NCBI GenBank assembly: GCA_040905145.1
Contig: JBBDSC010000197.1
Span: forward strand, 20,483-84,482
DNA length: 64,000 nt
Direction of reading: 5' to 3'
DNA from: DATGMS01 sp040905145
GTDB lineage: Bacteria; Bacteroidota; Bacteroidia; Cytophagales; Cyclobacteriaceae
In this document: one piece after another, positions 61,389 through 64,000 of the stretch
Numbering within the stretch: position 1 is the first letter of the stretch
How the letters are laid out: each line of letters begins with the position of its first letter
Notes under the pieces: model-generated
Database searches by the model: none
Seen by the model: only the letters and a program-made list of their open reading frames with translations
What the model was told of the DNA's origin: nothing
Position numbers and translations under genes: made by a program

Positions 61389-64000
61389 ATGAAGTCAAAT
61401 GCAAATCCAGTAAATAAGACAAAACAAGTGTTTTTGATAATTGTGTTTTTTATGTTGCTCACTACACAATCTTTTTCACAAAAAGCATATTTTATTGATG
61501 GGTACCATGGAGGTGTTTATGGGCACTATCCTGATTGGAATACACGGTTCATGGTTGAAATGCTAGCTAAAAATCCCGATTGGAAGATCAACCTAGAGAT
61601 TGAGCCAGAAACTTGGGACACGGTCATGGTTAAGGATCCAGCAGCGTATAGTGATTTCAAAGCTCTTTTCGCCGACCAGTCTTTAACCGGCAGGATTGAT
61701 TATGTAAATCCAAGCTATGGCCAGAGTTTCCTTTACAACACTTCGGGTGAGAGTATCATCAGGCAGTTCTCCTACGGTATGAAGAAAGTTAGGGAGCATT
61801 TCCCCAGTGCTGTTTTTACGAACTATTCTTCGGAAGAACCCTGCTTTACCAGTGCCCTGCCACAGATACTGAAGTCGTTCGGCTATAAGTATGCCTCGCT
61901 GAAGAACCCCAACACCTGCTGGGGCGGTTATACACGCGCTTTCGGGGGGGAGCTTGTGAATTGGGTAGGACCCGACGGTACGAAGCTTTTGACGGTGCCT
62001 AGGTATGAAATCGAAGCCTTAAAGCCAAAATCAACCTGGGAAACAATAGCAAATAGAAACTCATTGGATTATGTCCAAGCTGCTTTTAGTTATGGCATAG
62101 CTCATCCTGTAGGAATGACCTTGCAGGATGCAGGATGGCGACAGGGTCCCTGGTTGGGGGATGGTAAAGGCTCTTATCAGCCTACGGAGTACAAGACATG
62201 GCGGGATTATATAGAGAACATATCGGTGAAGACGCCCGAGCAAGACTGGAGATTCTCACAGGAGGATGTTCTGGTGAGCCTGGTGTGGGGTTCCCAGGTA
62301 CTGCAGAGACTGGCCCAGCGGATAAGGGTCTCAGAGAATATGGTGGTGACCGCCGAGAAGTTGGCCGCCATGGCAGTGGCCTACAGAGGGGTTTCCTGGC
62401 CGAAGTCCTCTTTTGACGATGCCTGGAGGAATCTGCTGCTGGCCCAGCACCACGACTGCTGGATTGTGCCCTACAATGGGAGGCCAGGGAATACGTGGGC
62501 GGACAAGGTTGCCACCTGGACTGGCGTGACCAACCAGAAGAGCGACAGCGTGATGCGGCAATCAATGATTAAATTGGCGGCAGTAGGAGGTCAGAGCGGG
62601 GGCAGTAAATATATCAGGGTATTCAACACACTGGGAACAAGGAGAAGCGAGTTCGTAACAGTTACTTTGCCAAGCGGATGGGATACTGGGAAGGCAAGGG
62701 TACTTGACAGTAATAAAGAAGAGGTTCCCTCGCAGGTAATTTCCACCCTAGCGGAAGTCTCTAAAAAAATACTGTTCAGAGCAGATGTGCCATCTATCGG
62801 GTACAATACATATCAGCTTCAGAGGCAAAAGCCATCGGGTATGAAAGGGGCTAGTGTCTCAGTTCTGGCGGACGGCACGTATAAGGTAGAGACAGACCTA
62901 TACAGCATTATATTAGACCCGTCGAAGGGAGGCACAGTCACAAGCCTAGTGGCAAAGGCGCTTGGTAATAGAGAGTTCGTGGATCAGTTAGCCGACAGGC
63001 GCTTCAATGAGCTGAGGGGGAATTTCTACAGGGACGGAGGGTTTCACTCCAGCACGCAAAACGCCGCTAAAATCAGGATAGTGGAGGAGGGGCCAGTGCA
63101 GATACGTCTAGAGATAAAGGGCACTATTGCAGGGCACCCTTTTGCGCAGGAGTTCACTGTCTCACAGGGGGAACGGCGAATTGACCTGAGTGTGAGGATC
63201 GACTGGGAGGGTAACCCAGGTATCGGGAACGAATACGCGCAGTCGGTGCCCTGGCAGAATGAAGATAATAGGAAAGCATTTTATAACGATCAGGACAAGC
63301 TGCTCGCCTTGTTCCCGTTGAACCTAAAGTCCCAAAAAGTGTATAAGGACGCACCTTATGACGTGACTGAAAGTAGGCTCGGTGACACCTTCTTCACAAC
63401 GTGGGACAGCATCAAGAACAATGTGGTGCTGAACTGGGTGGATGTGACCGATGGCTTAAACAGCTACGGCATGGCTTTGTTGACAGACCACACAACCAGC
63501 TACGCACATGGTGTGGATCACCCGCTGGGCCTCACCTTGCAATACTCAGGCATAGGGCTATGGGGTAGGAACTACAGGATCACTGGGCCTACAGAAGTAA
63601 CTTATGCCCTAATCCCCCACAAGGGTAAATGGGATAATAGTGGAATATGGACAGAGGGGACAAGGTGGAACGAGCCCCTAGTGGCAATGCTCACGGATGC
63701 CGCACCCTTAGCTAATGGTACAAGCAGATCAATGGTAAGTGTGTCGGGGGTGGGGCTGGAGGTAGGAACACTGCTCTTTGACGGGCCAGACCTGCTGGTG
63801 AGGCTGTTCAACGTGGAGGGAGAAGACGATACCCAAAAGATATCCTTTGATGGCAAGAGCGATAGGGTGGATCTGGTCGAATTGAACGGTGACCTGGTGG
63901 AGAGCCTGAGAGTGGAGAATGACGGAACGGCCAGGACAGCCGTCACTGTGTCTGTTCCCAGGTTCGGGATCAGAACCCTGAGGCTTTCTAATTTCAAAGC
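61389..64000 (+). CDS. GH38 alpha-mannosidase-like protein (3' end cut by window)
   Basis: ATG at 61389 opens a frame of 870 codons that reaches the window end without a stop. Signal peptide (about 17-34, VFLIIVFFMLLTTQSFSQ). The start of the catalytic domain AYFIDGYHGGVYGHYPDW and LEIEPETWD, and LLAQHHDCWIVPYNG, are typical of GH38-type mannosidases; beta domains follow. The first about 70 codons are AT-rich like the rest of the window, while from about 61600 codons become GC-rich with frequent AGG, CTG, GTG and GCC, unlike the neighbours. It probably releases alpha-mannose from glycans in the periplasm. Confidence 0.8.
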   Translation, partial: MKSNANPVNKTKQVFLIIVFFMLLTTQSFSQKAYFIDGYHGGVYGHYPDWNTRFMVEMLAKNPDWKINLEIEPETWDTVMVKDPAAYSDFKALFADQSLTGRIDYVNPSYGQSFLYNTSGESIIRQFSYGMKKVREHFPSAVFTNYSSEEPCFTSALPQILKSFGYKYASLKNPNTCWGGYTRAFGGELVNWVGPDGTKLLTVPRYEIEALKPKSTWETIANRNSLDYVQAAFSYGIAHPVGMTLQDAGWRQGPWLGDGKGSYQPTEYKTWRDYIENISVKTPEQDWRFSQEDVLVSLVWGSQVLQRLAQRIRVSENMVVTAEKLAAMAVAYRGVSWPKSSFDDAWRNLLLAQHHDCWIVPYNGRPGNTWADKVATWTGVTNQKSDSVMRQSMIKLAAVGGQSGGSKYIRVFNTLGTRRSEFVTVTLPSGWDTGKARVLDSNKEEVPSQVISTLAEVSKKILFRADVPSIGYNTYQLQRQKPSGMKGASVSVLADGTYKVETDLYSIILDPSKGGTVTSLVAKALGNREFVDQLADRRFNELRGNFYRDGGFHSSTQNAAKIRIVEEGPVQIRLEIKGTIAGHPFAQEFTVSQGERRIDLSVRIDWEGNPGIGNEYAQSVPWQNEDNRKAFYNDQDKLLALFPLNLKSQKVYKDAPYDVTESRLGDTFFTTWDSIKNNVVLNWVDVTDGLNSYGMALLTDHTTSYAHGVDHPLGLTLQYSGIGLWGRNYRITGPTEVTYALIPHKGKWDNSGIWTEGTRWNEPLVAMLTDAAPLANGTSRSMVSVSGVGLEVGTLLFDGPDLLVRLFNVEGEDDTQKISFDGKSDRVDLVELNGDLVESLRVENDGTARTAVTVSVPRFGIRTLRLSNFK

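Overview
The window looks like a chromosome segment of an aerobic, Gram-negative member of the Bacteroidota, probably of the Cyclobacteriaceae (family-level placement is inference). Reasons: several genes are preceded by the phylum's -7 element TAnnTTTG and lack a clear Shine-Dalgarno site; lipid A genes include the LpxC-FabZ fusion; PorX of the type IX secretion system is present; there are two carboxypeptidase-regulatory-domain/TonB-type outer membrane receptors, DUF1080 and TAT-exported Gfo/Idh/MocA proteins, and DUF4296 and Bat-type proteins. A run of exactly 100 N (60978-61077) is a scaffold gap, so the order across it is not proven by the sequence. No tRNA, rRNA or CRISPR array was seen.

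Layout. 1-6.2 kb: cut Cu/Zn superoxide dismutase lipoprotein, dodecin, a small charged protein, a sugar-acid dehydratase of the IlvD/Edd family, then two unusual genes: an ACP-like protein whose phosphopantetheine serine is proline, and a phosphohexomutase-like protein that lacks domain I and every catalytic motif. A second, broken dodecin copy and a DUF1080 protein follow. 6.3-17.6 kb: an outer membrane receptor, a response regulator/histidine kinase pair, an MFS transporter, a second receptor, a DksA-like/methyltransferase pair, and two decayed genes (cyclopropane-fatty-acid synthase tail, release factor 3). The first receptor and the kinase operon share a 61-nt upstream element with five TTAAC-like half sites at identical spacing. 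18-24.3 kb: SulP transporter behind a possible 14-residue leader peptide ending in Pro-Pro-stop, Gfo/Idh/MocA oxidoreductase, GH13 hydrolase, higBA toxin-antitoxin, and a frameshifted small lipoprotein.

24.4-39.1 kb: Bat-type operon (DUF58, BatD-like, VWA) without an adjacent MoxR ATPase; DUF4296 lipoprotein and MutS2; lipid A operon (HD protein, lpxD, lpxC-fabZ, lpxA, ABC ATPase) divergent from porX-tsaE-ald. 39.1-44.9 kb: a signalling cluster with a lone receiver protein, a ThiF/E1-like protein, a LuxI/GNAT-like acyltransferase, a 7TMR-DISM histidine kinase and a receiver-histidine kinase; this is the best candidate for an undescribed system. 44.9-54.4 kb: SIMPL protein, pyrophosphatase, ValS, alpha/beta hydrolase, a broken response regulator, two ferritin-like exported proteins, and a divergent ECF sigma/anti-sigma pair. 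54.4-55.6 kb: a REP-associated tyrosine transposase inside a cluster of small palindromes. 55.5-64 kb: metallophosphoesterase, PL6 polysaccharide lyase, helical-repeat protein, 2-isopropylmalate synthase, the gap, and a GH38 alpha-mannosidase-like gene of different base composition that runs off the window.

Themes: carbohydrate use (dehydratase, DUF1080, oxidoreductase, GH13, PL6, GH38), envelope construction, and dense sensory regulation, with many decayed genes and intergenic repeats.
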